Assembly (NCBI GenBank): GCA_949878435.1
Contig: CATLAK010000003.1
Span: 224,186 to 288,185, forward strand
Origin: an uncultured Lachnospiraceae bacterium
GTDB taxonomy: Bacteria; Bacillota; Clostridia; Lachnospirales; Lachnospiraceae
DNA length: 64,000 nt
Direction: 5' to 3'
The notes under the pieces were generated by a model. It ran no database searches, was not told the origin of the DNA, and saw only the letters and a list, made by a program, of their open reading frames with translations. Positions 1 to 8,001 of the stretch are shown here, one piece after another; positions within the stretch are counted from its first letter, which is position 1; every line of letters starts with the position of its first letter. The position numbers and the translations under genes are program-made.

Positions 1-444
1 CAGCTGCGTAAAACCGATCAACAGTCCATCTGCAAACTGATCCACGTCCGCCACCACCCGGCTGACAATATCCCCATGGGAATGAGCATCCATATACTTA
101 AGCGGCAGAGCTTCAAGCTTGCGAAATGCCTTTTTTCTGATATCCTGAATAATATTGTATACGATCTTATTGTTACAGATGCTCATAATCCACTGCGCAA
201 ACGCGGTGAGCAAGATGACCACCGCCATCCTTTTTAAGATTACGAACAAATCTGACCAGAAAGATTCCTGTCCGACCCGCAAGAGCATATCCACCGCGTC
301 CCCCGTAAGAATCGGAAGATACAAGGTAAGCGCAACGCTCACCACCGCCATCAGAATCGTCAACGTCATAAGAGCTCCATATGGTTTGATATATTTAAGA
401 ACTTTAATCAGCGTATCCTTCTGTCTGACTGTCTTCTCTTTCAT
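1..444 (-). CDS. ABC exporter, membrane-domain fragment (cut by window edge)
   Basis: The first 148 residues of an ABC transporter lie here; the rest is outside the window. It starts MKEKTVRQKDTL, followed by hydrophobic segments (near residues 25-45 and 68-85) and a stretch ending DVDQFADGLLIG, typical of the first half of an ABC-exporter transmembrane domain. It sits 44 bases downstream of a complete ABC exporter gene on the same strand, so the two very probably form a heterodimeric exporter. The substrate cannot be told. The ATPase domain is not visible. The partner's altered Walker B predicts that this subunit carries the intact catalytic glutamate. Confidence 0.85.
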   Translation of the reverse strand, partial: MKEKTVRQKDTLIKVLKYIKPYGALMTLTILMAVVSVALTLYLPILTGDAVDMLLRVGQESFWSDLFVILKRMAVVILLTAFAQWIMSICNNKIVYNIIQDIRKKAFRKLEALPLKYMDAHSHGDIVSRVVADVDQFADGLLIGFTQL

Positions 445-488
445 TTCTGTTACCCCTTCTATTTCTTACGCTTTACTGTATTATAAAT

Positions 489-2255
489 TTAATGCTCCAT
501 AGAAGCTTTTCCCGATTGCTGATCTGCGGGGCGCTCAAACTGAGAATAATAAATTTCCTGATACGCCTCACACCCATTAAGGAGCTGTTCATGGGTGCCG
601 ATGCCGGCAACGCATCCATCATCCAGCACGATAATCCGGTCTGCATGCATGAGAGAAGAAGCTCTCTGTGAGACGATGAACACTGTGGTTTCAAAAGGCA
701 TCTCCCTAACCGCCCTGCGCAGCTTAGCATCTGTGGCATAATCCAGCGCCGACGCGCTGTCATCCAGTATAAGAATCTCCGGCTTTTTGACCAGCGCTCT
801 GGCAATGGAGAGCCTTTGCTTCTGTCCGCCGGAAAGGTTTCTTCCTTCCTGTTCGACATGCGCGTCCAGTCCTCCCTCTTTCTGCAGCACAAATTCTTTC
901 GCCTGTGCAATTTCAAGGGCAGTCCAGAGTTCTTCTTCACTGGCATCCTCATTTCCCCAGAGCAGATTATCTCGGATGCTTCCTTTAAACAGCACTGCCT
1001 TCTGCATGACAATCCCTACCTTATCCCTAAGGGCAGTCAGATCATACTCCCTGATATCTGCGCCGTCTATCTTTATGCTTCCTTTTTCTGCCTCATAAAA
1101 ACGGGGAATCAAATGCACCAGCGTAGTCTTTCCGGAACCTGTTCCGCCGATAACGCCAATGGTCTCTCCTCTCCCTGCATGAAAAGTGACATCACTGAGC
1201 GCCTCTTCGCCCCCTTCATGATATCTCATGGAAACATGTTCAAAGTCAATCGTCCCTTTCTCCTGTCCTTCTTTCAGCGTCCCTCCTGCATCTTTCATGC
1301 CTGTAGGAATCTCAAATATGCCTGCTACCCTGTTGCCGCAGGCAAAGGCTTTGGTTACAGTGATAATCAGATTCGCAAGTTTGACCAGTTCTATCAAAAT
1401 CTGCGACATATAGTTTACCAGCGCGACCACCTGCCCCTGGGTCAGGACGCCGGATTCCACCCGGACAGCGCCGGTATAAATCAGCACAATCAATCCGCCG
1501 TTGATAATGATATAGGTAAGGGGATTCATAAGCGCTGAAACTTTAGCCGCCAGCACCTGTACCCTTTTTAAATAATCTGTCTGGCTGTCAAACTTCTCAA
1601 TTTCCTCTTCCTCTTTTCCAAATGCACGGATCACTCTCACCCCGGTGAGATTCTCCCTGGTGATGCCAAGCACCCGGTCAAGCCCATTCTGCACCCGGCT
1701 AAACAGCGGAATACTGATTAGAATAATGCCGAAGACCACCACCGACAAAAGGGGAATCACCACCACAAAAATAAGCGCCGCCTTCACATCCACCGTAAAT
1801 GCCATAATCATAGCGCCGAACACAATAAATGGGGAGCGGAGGAACAGGCGGAGCACCATATTTACGCCCGACTGAATCTGATTGATATCGCTGGTCATCC
1901 TGGTAATCAGCGTGGAAGTTCCCTGCGCATCCATATTGGAAAAGGACAGGCTCTGAATATGCGCAAATAAGGCGTGCCGCAGCTTGGTCGCAAACCCCAC
2001 CGCCGCCTTTGCTGCAAAAAACTGCGCCGTCACGGAGCTGAGCAGTCCCGTCACACCCAGCCCTGCCATAATAAGGCACATCTTGATAATATAATTTTTG
2101 TCATTACCGGAAATTCCCACATCGATCATGGAGGCGACCACCAGCGGAACAATTAGCTCAAAAGAAGCCTCCAGTAATTTAAACAGAGGCCCCAAAACAC
2201 TTTCTTTTTTGTAATCTTTTAAATAAACAAGCAGACTTTTCATCTCAAAATTCAC
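489..2255 (-). CDS. Heterodimeric ABC exporter subunit with degenerate ATP site
   Basis: A 588-residue half-transporter: about six membrane helices in the first 300 residues, then an ATPase domain with Walker A (GGTGSGKTT), signature (LSGGQKQR) and Walker B (ILILDD). The residue after the Walker B aspartate is Asp, not the usual catalytic Glu; that is the hallmark of the non-hydrolysing site in heterodimeric exporters such as TM287/288 and BmrCD. The start is GTG, because AGAGGATG lies at good distance before it and the inner ATG lacks a ribosome site. The next gene downstream encodes the likely partner. Export of drugs, lipids or peptides is possible; the substrate is not deducible. Confidence 0.9.
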   Translation of the reverse strand: MNFEMKSLLVYLKDYKKESVLGPLFKLLEASFELIVPLVVASMIDVGISGNDKNYIIKMCLIMAGLGVTGLLSSVTAQFFAAKAAVGFATKLRHALFAHIQSLSFSNMDAQGTSTLITRMTSDINQIQSGVNMVLRLFLRSPFIVFGAMIMAFTVDVKAALIFVVVIPLLSVVVFGIILISIPLFSRVQNGLDRVLGITRENLTGVRVIRAFGKEEEEIEKFDSQTDYLKRVQVLAAKVSALMNPLTYIIINGGLIVLIYTGAVRVESGVLTQGQVVALVNYMSQILIELVKLANLIITVTKAFACGNRVAGIFEIPTGMKDAGGTLKEGQEKGTIDFEHVSMRYHEGGEEALSDVTFHAGRGETIGVIGGTGSGKTTLVHLIPRFYEAEKGSIKIDGADIREYDLTALRDKVGIVMQKAVLFKGSIRDNLLWGNEDASEEELWTALEIAQAKEFVLQKEGGLDAHVEQEGRNLSGGQKQRLSIARALVKKPEILILDDSASALDYATDAKLRRAVREMPFETTVFIVSQRASSLMHADRIIVLDDGCVAGIGTHEQLLNGCEAYQEIYYSQFERPADQQSGKASMEH

Positions 2256-2279
2256 CTATCATCCTCTTGTGGATTTATC

Positions 2280-3206
2280 TCAGTTCAAGAAATTCTCAAT
2301 AATAACAGCTTCCGCTTCTTCATCACTTAGTCCAAAGGTATTCAGCTTGATCAGCTGTTCATTGTTGATTCTTCCGATAGCTGCCTCATGGATGATTGCC
2401 GCATCCACATGCTTTGCATCAATCTCCGGGATAGAGCATACCTGTGCCTTATCCATGATGATGGAATCGCACTGGATATGCGCATGGCAGAGCGCATTAC
2501 CGATTGCCTTGGGATGAAAGATTTGCTTCGATTCTCCTCTTGCCACAGAACGAGAGGTAATCTGGGCGCTGCTGCCCGCTCCGTTTAAATAAATATCCAT
2601 GTTGGAGACGGCACTTTGCTTGTCATGTGTCATAAGCTTTTCCACCACGAACAGCTTGGCATCTGCCCCCATCACGACCTCCGTCTCCCGCTTGGTGGAA
2701 TCCACCCCTTTAATTTGAGCTGTGTCTAACGTAAAGACAGCATTTTCCTCCATAATGATCTTTGTTACCGGATTTAAAATCTTCGCTCCGGTGCCTTCGC
2801 CCTCGCCGTAATGTTTCTCTTCGTAACGCACATTGGCATTTTTCCCTACATGAAAGGTATGGATTCCGTCATGGCGGCTGTCGTTGCATCCGCTGTTATG
2901 AATGCCGCATCCTGCGATAATCGTCACCTGGGCGCCGTCCTCTATATAAAAATCATTGTATACTTCATCCGTCATTCCCGAAACTGCAACTACCACGGGA
3001 ATATGCACCTGCTCTCCCCTGGTTTCACCGCTGATATAAACATCGATTCCTTGTTTGTCTTCTTTGCGCTTAATCGTAATATGCTCTGTATTCCCATGAC
3101 ACAGGGAATATCCGTTATACCTGAGATTGTAAGCGCCTTCCTGCTTAAACCCTTCACTATCAATTTTTTCCAAAACAGATTCTGTTATCTGATCTATGTT
3201 TGCCAC
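2280..3206 (-). CDS. SufB/SufD-like scaffold of a minimal SUF system (SmsB-like)
   Basis: A 308-residue SufBD-family protein, about two thirds the length of classical SufB (about 470). It lacks the long N-terminal region and is mostly the repeated beta-strand core. A Cys/His cluster near residue 100 (CGIHNSGCNDSRHDG) and HEAAIGRINNEQL near the C terminus resemble the SufB/D cluster-binding region. It directly follows a SufC-like ATPase (24 bases) with no sufD, sufS or sufU beside it. This two-gene layout fits the SUF-like minimal system (SmsCB) described in archaea and anaerobic bacteria, where SmsB is the Fe-S assembly scaffold. The start is GTG after GGAAGAAG. Confidence 0.85.
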   Translation of the reverse strand: MANIDQITESVLEKIDSEGFKQEGAYNLRYNGYSLCHGNTEHITIKRKEDKQGIDVYISGETRGEQVHIPVVVAVSGMTDEVYNDFYIEDGAQVTIIAGCGIHNSGCNDSRHDGIHTFHVGKNANVRYEEKHYGEGEGTGAKILNPVTKIIMEENAVFTLDTAQIKGVDSTKRETEVVMGADAKLFVVEKLMTHDKQSAVSNMDIYLNGAGSSAQITSRSVARGESKQIFHPKAIGNALCHAHIQCDSIIMDKAQVCSIPEIDAKHVDAAIIHEAAIGRINNEQLIKLNTFGLSDEEAEAVIIENFLN

Positions 3207-3230
3207 TTTCTTCTTCCTTTCTCACGAGTC

Positions 3231-3962
3231 TCACGCTTTATGGGCAGGGTTCATGCAGACACAGCCGGTATCTTCATTCACCAGATCAGGAAATACCTTT
3301 TCCCTTTCATCGAGCGCTGCTATTTTTCCATCCCTGACCACCATGATCCGGTCTGCCATCTGAATGATTCTTTCCTGATGAGAAATCAAGATCAAACTTT
3401 CCATTTTATTTTTATGAAGCTGTTCAAACTGTTTTACCAGCATGGAAAAACTCCATAAATCAATTCCTGCTTCCGGTTCGTCAAAAATACAGAGCTTGTG
3501 CGGTTTCGCTAAAACCGTTGCAATCTCCAGACGCTTCATCTCGCCGCCTGAAAGGGTATTGTCTACTTCCCGGTTCAGATATTCCCGCGCACAAAGCCCT
3601 ACGCCGCTTAAATAGTCGCAGCATTTATTTTCCGGCAGCTCACATCCCGCCGCCAGAGATAGGAGTCTTTTCACCGTCATTCCCTTAAATCTGGGAGGCT
3701 GCTGAAAAGCAAACCCGATTCCTGCATTGGCACGCTGGGCAATGGTGTATTCCGTAATATCCGCATCATCCATTATGATAGCGCCGCTGTCCGGCTTTTC
3801 TATCCCCATAAGCAGCTTAGCAAGGGTGGATTTCCCTCCTCCGTTGGGTCCTGTGATGACCAGCATCTCCCCGTCTTCAACCTTAAAACTGACATCCTCT
3901 ATAATGCTCTTTTCCACTCCATTATCCAGTGGATGAAAGACAAGATTTTTTACCTCCAGCAT
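3231..3962 (-). CDS. SufC-like ATPase of a minimal SUF system (SmsC-like)
   Basis: A 243-residue ABC-type ATPase with no membrane segments: Walker A GPNGGGKST near residue 38, signature LSGGEMKRLE, Walker B LCIFDEPEAGID and a switch histidine in LILISHQERI. The EPEAGID stretch and total length match SufC, the ATPase that powers Fe-S scaffold rearrangement, rather than a transporter. It is cotranscribed with the SufB/D-like gene that follows. The C terminus (DTGCVCMNPAHKA) carries two cysteines and a histidine not usual for SufC; they could bind metal but this is a guess. A DegV gene lies 11 bases upstream. Confidence 0.87.
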   Translation of the reverse strand: MLEVKNLVFHPLDNGVEKSIIEDVSFKVEDGEMLVITGPNGGGKSTLAKLLMGIEKPDSGAIIMDDADITEYTIAQRANAGIGFAFQQPPRFKGMTVKRLLSLAAGCELPENKCCDYLSGVGLCAREYLNREVDNTLSGGEMKRLEIATVLAKPHKLCIFDEPEAGIDLWSFSMLVKQFEQLHKNKMESLILISHQERIIQMADRIMVVRDGKIAALDEREKVFPDLVNEDTGCVCMNPAHKA

Positions 3963-3973
3963 AACAATCCTCT

Positions 3974-4858
3974 CTATTTCAAATACGCTTCATACTTCTC
4001 GTTGGTTTCATTTAAAAATACGATTCCTAAAATTCCCGGACCTGTGTGGGCACCTATGGCACATCCCACTCTTCCTTCCAAAAGCCCTTTTACATGATAC
4101 CGTTCCACAAGTTCTTTCTTAATATACGCATACGCCTCTTTGTCCGTACCATAGCATGCGCCTATGACCTGATTCTCTAGGTTCTTTCCCTTCTCCCCAA
4201 CCATGTCAAGAATCCGCTTCTGTGCTTTCTTCCATCCCCGCACTTTTTCCACGGCTTTCAGGGAACCATTCTCATCCACAATGATGATTGGCTTGATATC
4301 CAGCACTGTACCTGCCAAGAAAGAGGTCCTGCTCAGTCTCCCACCCTTAAACAGATAGTCCAATTCTACCACGGTAACGGCATGTTCCATATGTTCACAG
4401 AAAAAATGCGCCGCTTCGATCAAAAGCTCCTTAGGCGCGCCGTTCTTCTGCATACGCAGCACCCGTTCTACCGCCAGCCCATACCCCAAAGAGGCGCATC
4501 TGGTATCGATGATCGTCATCTTAAAATCGGGATATTCTTCCAGAATCTCTTCATACGCCAGCTTTGCCGCATTGAAGGTTCCTGCTATTCCTGTGGAAAA
4601 GCACAGATACAGCACCTCATCCCCTCTTTGTGCAAACGGTCTGAAGTGTTCCTCAAACATATATTGGCTGATATGATAGGTTTTGATATCCTTACCGGAT
4701 GCCTGTATCTCATAAAACTGGTCTGGAAAAATCGTTTCTCCGTCAAAGTAATCCGTTCCTTCTATAGTAACAGGAGTAGGCATCACATGTAGATCATATT
4801 CTTTGATGACGCTTTCCGGTACATCGGAAGCTGAGTCTGTAATTATACAAAAAGCCAT
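3974..4858 (-). CDS. DegV family fatty-acid-binding protein
   Basis: A 294-residue protein with the DegV start (IITDSASDVPESV), the middle motif DTRCASLGYGLAV, LDYLFKGGRLSR, and the closing AIGAHTGPGILGIVF. In Firmicutes this family (FakB) binds a fatty acid and presents it to the kinase FakA. No fakA is in view, so the lipid role is from the family only. Gene end and next start are 11 bases apart, so it probably leads the transcript that includes the Fe-S assembly pair. The start follows GGAGGAGAAG. Confidence 0.9.
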   Translation of the reverse strand: MAFCIITDSASDVPESVIKEYDLHVMPTPVTIEGTDYFDGETIFPDQFYEIQASGKDIKTYHISQYMFEEHFRPFAQRGDEVLYLCFSTGIAGTFNAAKLAYEEILEEYPDFKMTIIDTRCASLGYGLAVERVLRMQKNGAPKELLIEAAHFFCEHMEHAVTVVELDYLFKGGRLSRTSFLAGTVLDIKPIIIVDENGSLKAVEKVRGWKKAQKRILDMVGEKGKNLENQVIGACYGTDKEAYAYIKKELVERYHVKGLLEGRVGCAIGAHTGPGILGIVFLNETNEKYEAYLK

Positions 4859-4975
4859 TTCTTCTCCTCCATAAATGATTCGTTAAAATTTCAATATTAC
4901 TATACTACATTTACCAGATTTATGCATCTTAAAAATTTCTAAGCATATGATAATGCAAAAAGACACAGGAAGTTT

Positions 4976-5476
4976 ATGATGTATTCTAATCAAACCACTC
5001 CCAGAATCCCCTTTTTGCAGCTGCTGACCTATGAGCGTCCCGATGCGGCAGCCTGGATCACCGGCAGCGCCTCCCATCCCAGACTTTCAGGTCTCGTTAA
5101 ATTTTACCGCACAACTTACGGCGGTGTCCTGGTGGAAGCAGAAATATTTGGTCTTCCCAACATTGACCAGCAGGGCTCCTCCGATTTTTATGCAATGCAC
5201 ATCCATGAATTTGGCGACTGTTCCGACAATTTCGACAAAACCGGCAGCCACTACAATCCCTCCGGCGAGCCCCATCCCGACCACGCCGGGGACCTGCTCC
5301 CTCTCTTAGGCAATCAGGGGTATGCCTGGTCTGCGTTTTATGACAAACGTTTTACCATAGAAGAAATTATTGGCAAATCTGTCATTATTCATTCTAACCG
5401 CGACGATTTTACCACCCAGCCCTCCGGCGATTCGGGCACGAAAATCGGGTGCGGGGAAATCAGAAAATTGCTCTGA
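4976..5476 (+). CDS. sodC: Cu/Zn superoxide dismutase-like protein without signal peptide
   Basis: A 166-residue protein with every metal ligand of Cu/Zn superoxide dismutase: HIH at residues 75-77, bridging H92, H100, H103 and D106 for zinc (HPDHAGDL), H139 for copper, and the disulfide pair C82/C159 (GDCSD, IGCGEI). The zinc loop is shorter than in the eukaryotic enzyme. No signal peptide or lipobox is visible, whereas bacterial SodC is normally exported. Two ATGs are adjacent; the second (4979) is better placed behind AGGAAG. It stands alone on the plus strand, divergent from degV. Some Firmicutes SodC-like proteins lack activity, so enzyme function is probable, not sure. Confidence 0.88.
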   Translation: MMYSNQTTPRIPFLQLLTYERPDAAAWITGSASHPRLSGLVKFYRTTYGGVLVEAEIFGLPNIDQQGSSDFYAMHIHEFGDCSDNFDKTGSHYNPSGEPHPDHAGDLLPLLGNQGYAWSAFYDKRFTIEEIIGKSVIIHSNRDDFTTQPSGDSGTKIGCGEIRKLL

Positions 5477-5503
5477 TCCTTTCCGCCAATCTCTTTGCAG
5501 CAT

Positions 5504-5538
5504 ACAGCCCCGGATTTTTTAACTATCGCCGGGGCTGT
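5504..5538. terminator. Stem-loop between sodC and the small convergent gene
   Basis: Ten-base arms ACAGCCCCGG and CCGGGGCTGT surround a 15-base loop. It lies between convergent genes and could end both. There is no good T tract right after either arm, so termination strength is uncertain. Confidence 0.6.
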
Positions 5539-5566
5539 GCATTTATCTTATACCTGTCCCAATTCA

Positions 5567-5752
5567 TCACTCATCTTCCAGATCAAAAAGCTTTCCCGTG
5601 GCAAAAGGACTCCCCACATCGCATCTGCCATGATGATAGGTCCTTTCCGCTCCTCCTGCCTCCACTTCCTTGGAAACTTCTACTTTCAAACGGCTGATTC
5701 CCTTCTCCGACATGGAATCCAGCATTTTCATTACTTCCTCCACTTGATCCAT
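5567..5752 (-). CDS. Small acidic protein of unknown function (61 aa)
   Basis: A 61-residue protein starting MDQVEEVMKML. It has a charged helical first half, a short strand-like stretch SRLKVEVSKEVE, and a conserved-looking tail with paired histidines, a cysteine and an acidic end (TYHHGRCDVGSP, LFDLEDE). A strong GGAAGGAGGG site is optimally spaced from this ATG, which argues that it is translated. A longer in-frame version would begin inside the terminator of the preceding purine gene, so I reject it. I do not recognise the family. HH...C could bind metal, but this is speculative. Confidence 0.6.
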   Translation of the reverse strand: MDQVEEVMKMLDSMSEKGISRLKVEVSKEVEAGGAERTYHHGRCDVGSPFATGKLFDLEDE

Positions 5753-5783
5753 TACCATTCCCTCCTTCCTGACTCTGCTTATG

Positions 5784-5811
5784 AAAAAGGAGCAGTCGCC
5801 CGCTCCTTTTA
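5784..5811 (-). terminator. Rho-independent terminator after the AICAR transformylase gene
   Basis: On the minus strand AAAAGGAGC pairs with GCTCCTTTT around an 8-base loop, followed by a T run. It separates the two purine genes from the small gene downstream. Confidence 0.85.
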
Positions 5812-5829
5812 AATCAAAATCCATATAAC

Positions 5830-7008
5830 TTAATGATGGAATAATCTGATACCGGTAAACGCCATTACCATATCATATTTGTCACAGCACTCGATCACAA
5901 GATCGTCGCGAACAGACCCTCCGGGCTGGGCAATGTATTTGACGCCGCTCTTATAGGCTCTCTCGATATTATCCGAGAACGGGAAAAATGCATCCGACCC
6001 CAGCGTCACATCCTGATTTCCATCCAGCCATGCCCGCTTTTCTTCCCTTGTGAATACAGATGGCTTTACCTTAAAACGTTTCTGCCATTCGCCTTCCCGC
6101 AGCACGTCCTCATACTCATCCCCAATATATACATCAATGGTATTGTCTCTGTCTGCACGTCCCAATGTATCTACGAACTCTAATTCCAGCACCTTCGGCG
6201 CCTGGCGCAGATACCAGTTGTCTGCCTTCTGTCCTGCCAGTCTGGTGCAGTGCACCCTTGACTGCTGTCCTGCACCGATTCCGATTGCCTGTCCTCCCTT
6301 GACATAGCAGACAGAGTTAGACTGGGTATATTTCAGTGTGATCAGCGCGATCTTCATATCGATTAAAGCTTCTTCCGGCAGTTCTTTATTCTTTGTTACC
6401 AGATTAGAAAGCAGATCGCCGTTTATATCCAGTTCATTTCTGCCCTGTTCAAATGTGATTCCATATACCTGCTTCCGTTCAACAGGGGCAGGCACATAAG
6501 AAGGATCAATTTGAATAATATTGTAATTACCTTTTTTCTTTGCTTTCAAAAGTTCCATCGCTTCATCCGTATACCCCGGTGCGATCACACCGTCGGACAC
6601 TTCCCTCTTGATCAGCCGCGCCGTATCTGCATCACACACGTCAGACAAAGCAATAAAGTCCCCAAAAGAAGACATTCTGTCAGCGCCCCTCGCTCTTGCA
6701 TAGGCACAGGCAAGGGGAGAAAGTTCTCCCAAATCATCCACCCAGTAAATCTTTGCAAGGGTTGATGTAAGCGGAAGTCCCACTGCTGCCCCTGCCGGTG
6801 AAACATGTTTAAAAGACGTAGCTGCCGGAAGCCCTGTCGCTTCCTTCAGCTCCTTTACCAACTGCCAACCGTTAAAGGCATCCAAAAAGTTAATATATCC
6901 CGGCTTTCCGTTTAAAACGGTAACCGGAAGCTCACTTCCATCTTCCATAAAGATTCTGGAAGGCTTCTGATTTGGGTTACATCCGTATTTCAATTGAATC
7001 TCGTTCAT
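5830..7008 (-). CDS. Stand-alone AICAR transformylase (purine step 9)
   Basis: A 392-residue protein matching the formyltransferase half of PurH. It begins MNEIQLKYGCNPNQKP and contains SFKHVSPAGAAVG, YTQSNSVCY, GAGQQSRVHC, SDAFFPFSDN and AQPGGSVRDD. It transfers a formyl group from 10-formyl-tetrahydrofolate to AICAR. Normal bacterial PurH is about 510-530 residues because it also has an N-terminal cyclohydrolase domain; here that domain is absent. Its partner activity is encoded by the gene just upstream, giving a split final stage of IMP synthesis. A clear GGAGGAG precedes the start. It is followed by a strong terminator. Confidence 0.93.
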   Translation of the reverse strand: MNEIQLKYGCNPNQKPSRIFMEDGSELPVTVLNGKPGYINFLDAFNGWQLVKELKEATGLPAATSFKHVSPAGAAVGLPLTSTLAKIYWVDDLGELSPLACAYARARGADRMSSFGDFIALSDVCDADTARLIKREVSDGVIAPGYTDEAMELLKAKKKGNYNIIQIDPSYVPAPVERKQVYGITFEQGRNELDINGDLLSNLVTKNKELPEEALIDMKIALITLKYTQSNSVCYVKGGQAIGIGAGQQSRVHCTRLAGQKADNWYLRQAPKVLELEFVDTLGRADRDNTIDVYIGDEYEDVLREGEWQKRFKVKPSVFTREEKRAWLDGNQDVTLGSDAFFPFSDNIERAYKSGVKYIAQPGGSVRDDLVIECCDKYDMVMAFTGIRLFHH

Positions 7009-7042
7009 ATTCTCCTCCGTTTCGGAACGTCTTTATTTCCGA

Positions 7043-7756
7043 TTATTTATTTTTATTCACAATGCGGGTTTCGTATCTGCCCGTGGCAATATCAATATAT
7101 CTTACAAATAAAGATACTTTATTTTCTTCATTTAAGCTGTTCCAAATCCTGTCCGTGAACGCGTCAATGGTCCCTTCTATTTCCACCAGCTTCGGCTCTC
7201 CCTCAAAGCTTGGAAGGGGATTTCCGTCATGCATATAAGTATGGATAAAATGTCCCTCCCCGGCTGCCGGATTCTCATAAGAATAAGTATATCTGTTGCA
7301 GCCCTCAGGACTGCCGTTATTACTCTTTAAAATGGACATCACATAGTCATATTTTCCGTCCTTTACATGCATAAGACCGGAAATTCTGGGCGTATAATTG
7401 GGACCGTCCGGTTCAAATTCCCGGCACCGCAGCGACTGTTCAAAGCTCTTTCCCTCTTTTACTCCGTCATAAATCGTATCTGTCTGATCTCCGTTTGTCA
7501 CGATGGTCATGTAATCCAGCACCCTCACTGGCGCGTAAATGATTAAACTTGGATCTTCCAATTTAGAAGGATCGAATGCTTCCGTCCTGATTCCTTCGCC
7601 CTCCGTGGCAAAAATACGGTTGCGGCTGTTGGCGCTTCTTCCCATAATGAAGTAAGCCGTTACTGCTTTTGTCCCATCCTCTGACCTTCCAATGACGATG
7701 CCTCTTCCCGGATATGCATTATTCGAAAGCTCCTGTGCAAGTGATAACCTGTTCAT
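7043..7756 (-). CDS. purO: IMP cyclohydrolase, PurO-type
   Basis: A 237-residue protein of the PF07826 type, starting MNRLSLAQELSNNAYPGRGI. It has the family motifs YPGRG, FIMGRSANSRNR and NGDQTDT. PurO, first found in methanogens, closes the ring of FAICAR to make IMP; it is unrelated to the cyclohydrolase domain of PurH. The gene lies 34 bases upstream of the transformylase-only gene, so the pair replaces bifunctional PurH. I chose the second in-frame ATG because GGAGG sits 5 bases before it. No purine riboswitch was seen upstream. Confidence 0.9.
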   Translation of the reverse strand: MNRLSLAQELSNNAYPGRGIVIGRSEDGTKAVTAYFIMGRSANSRNRIFATEGEGIRTEAFDPSKLEDPSLIIYAPVRVLDYMTIVTNGDQTDTIYDGVKEGKSFEQSLRCREFEPDGPNYTPRISGLMHVKDGKYDYVMSILKSNNGSPEGCNRYTYSYENPAAGEGHFIHTYMHDGNPLPSFEGEPKLVEIEGTIDAFTDRIWNSLNEENKVSLFVRYIDIATGRYETRIVNKNK

Positions 7757-8001
7757 CTCATCCTCCATTCTTGTTTCCGTCAGTCGTGTATCTACTCCTA
7801 ATAATAATGGAAGAAAAACATTATTGCAAGCAATTAGCAGATACTTATTTTCGATTTTTTTCGATTTTTGCTATCCATTAAATAGCATTTTATTTATTTC
7901 CGCATAAGAAAGGTACTTTTTTCCTATTTATCTTCTTTGATTTACGAACTATAGTGATAACGATACACTTAATTAGAGTGAAAAAGGAGAGAATATTTAT
8001 T

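Noticed and set aside
816..1538. A 240-codon plus-strand open frame
   Set aside because: It is antisense to the ABC exporter gene, which has all expected motifs. It has no ribosome site.
7757..8001. Search for a purine riboswitch or PurR site before the purine genes
   Set aside because: AT-rich sequence with a repeated TTTTCGATTTTT, but no conserved riboswitch core or PurR-box pair.
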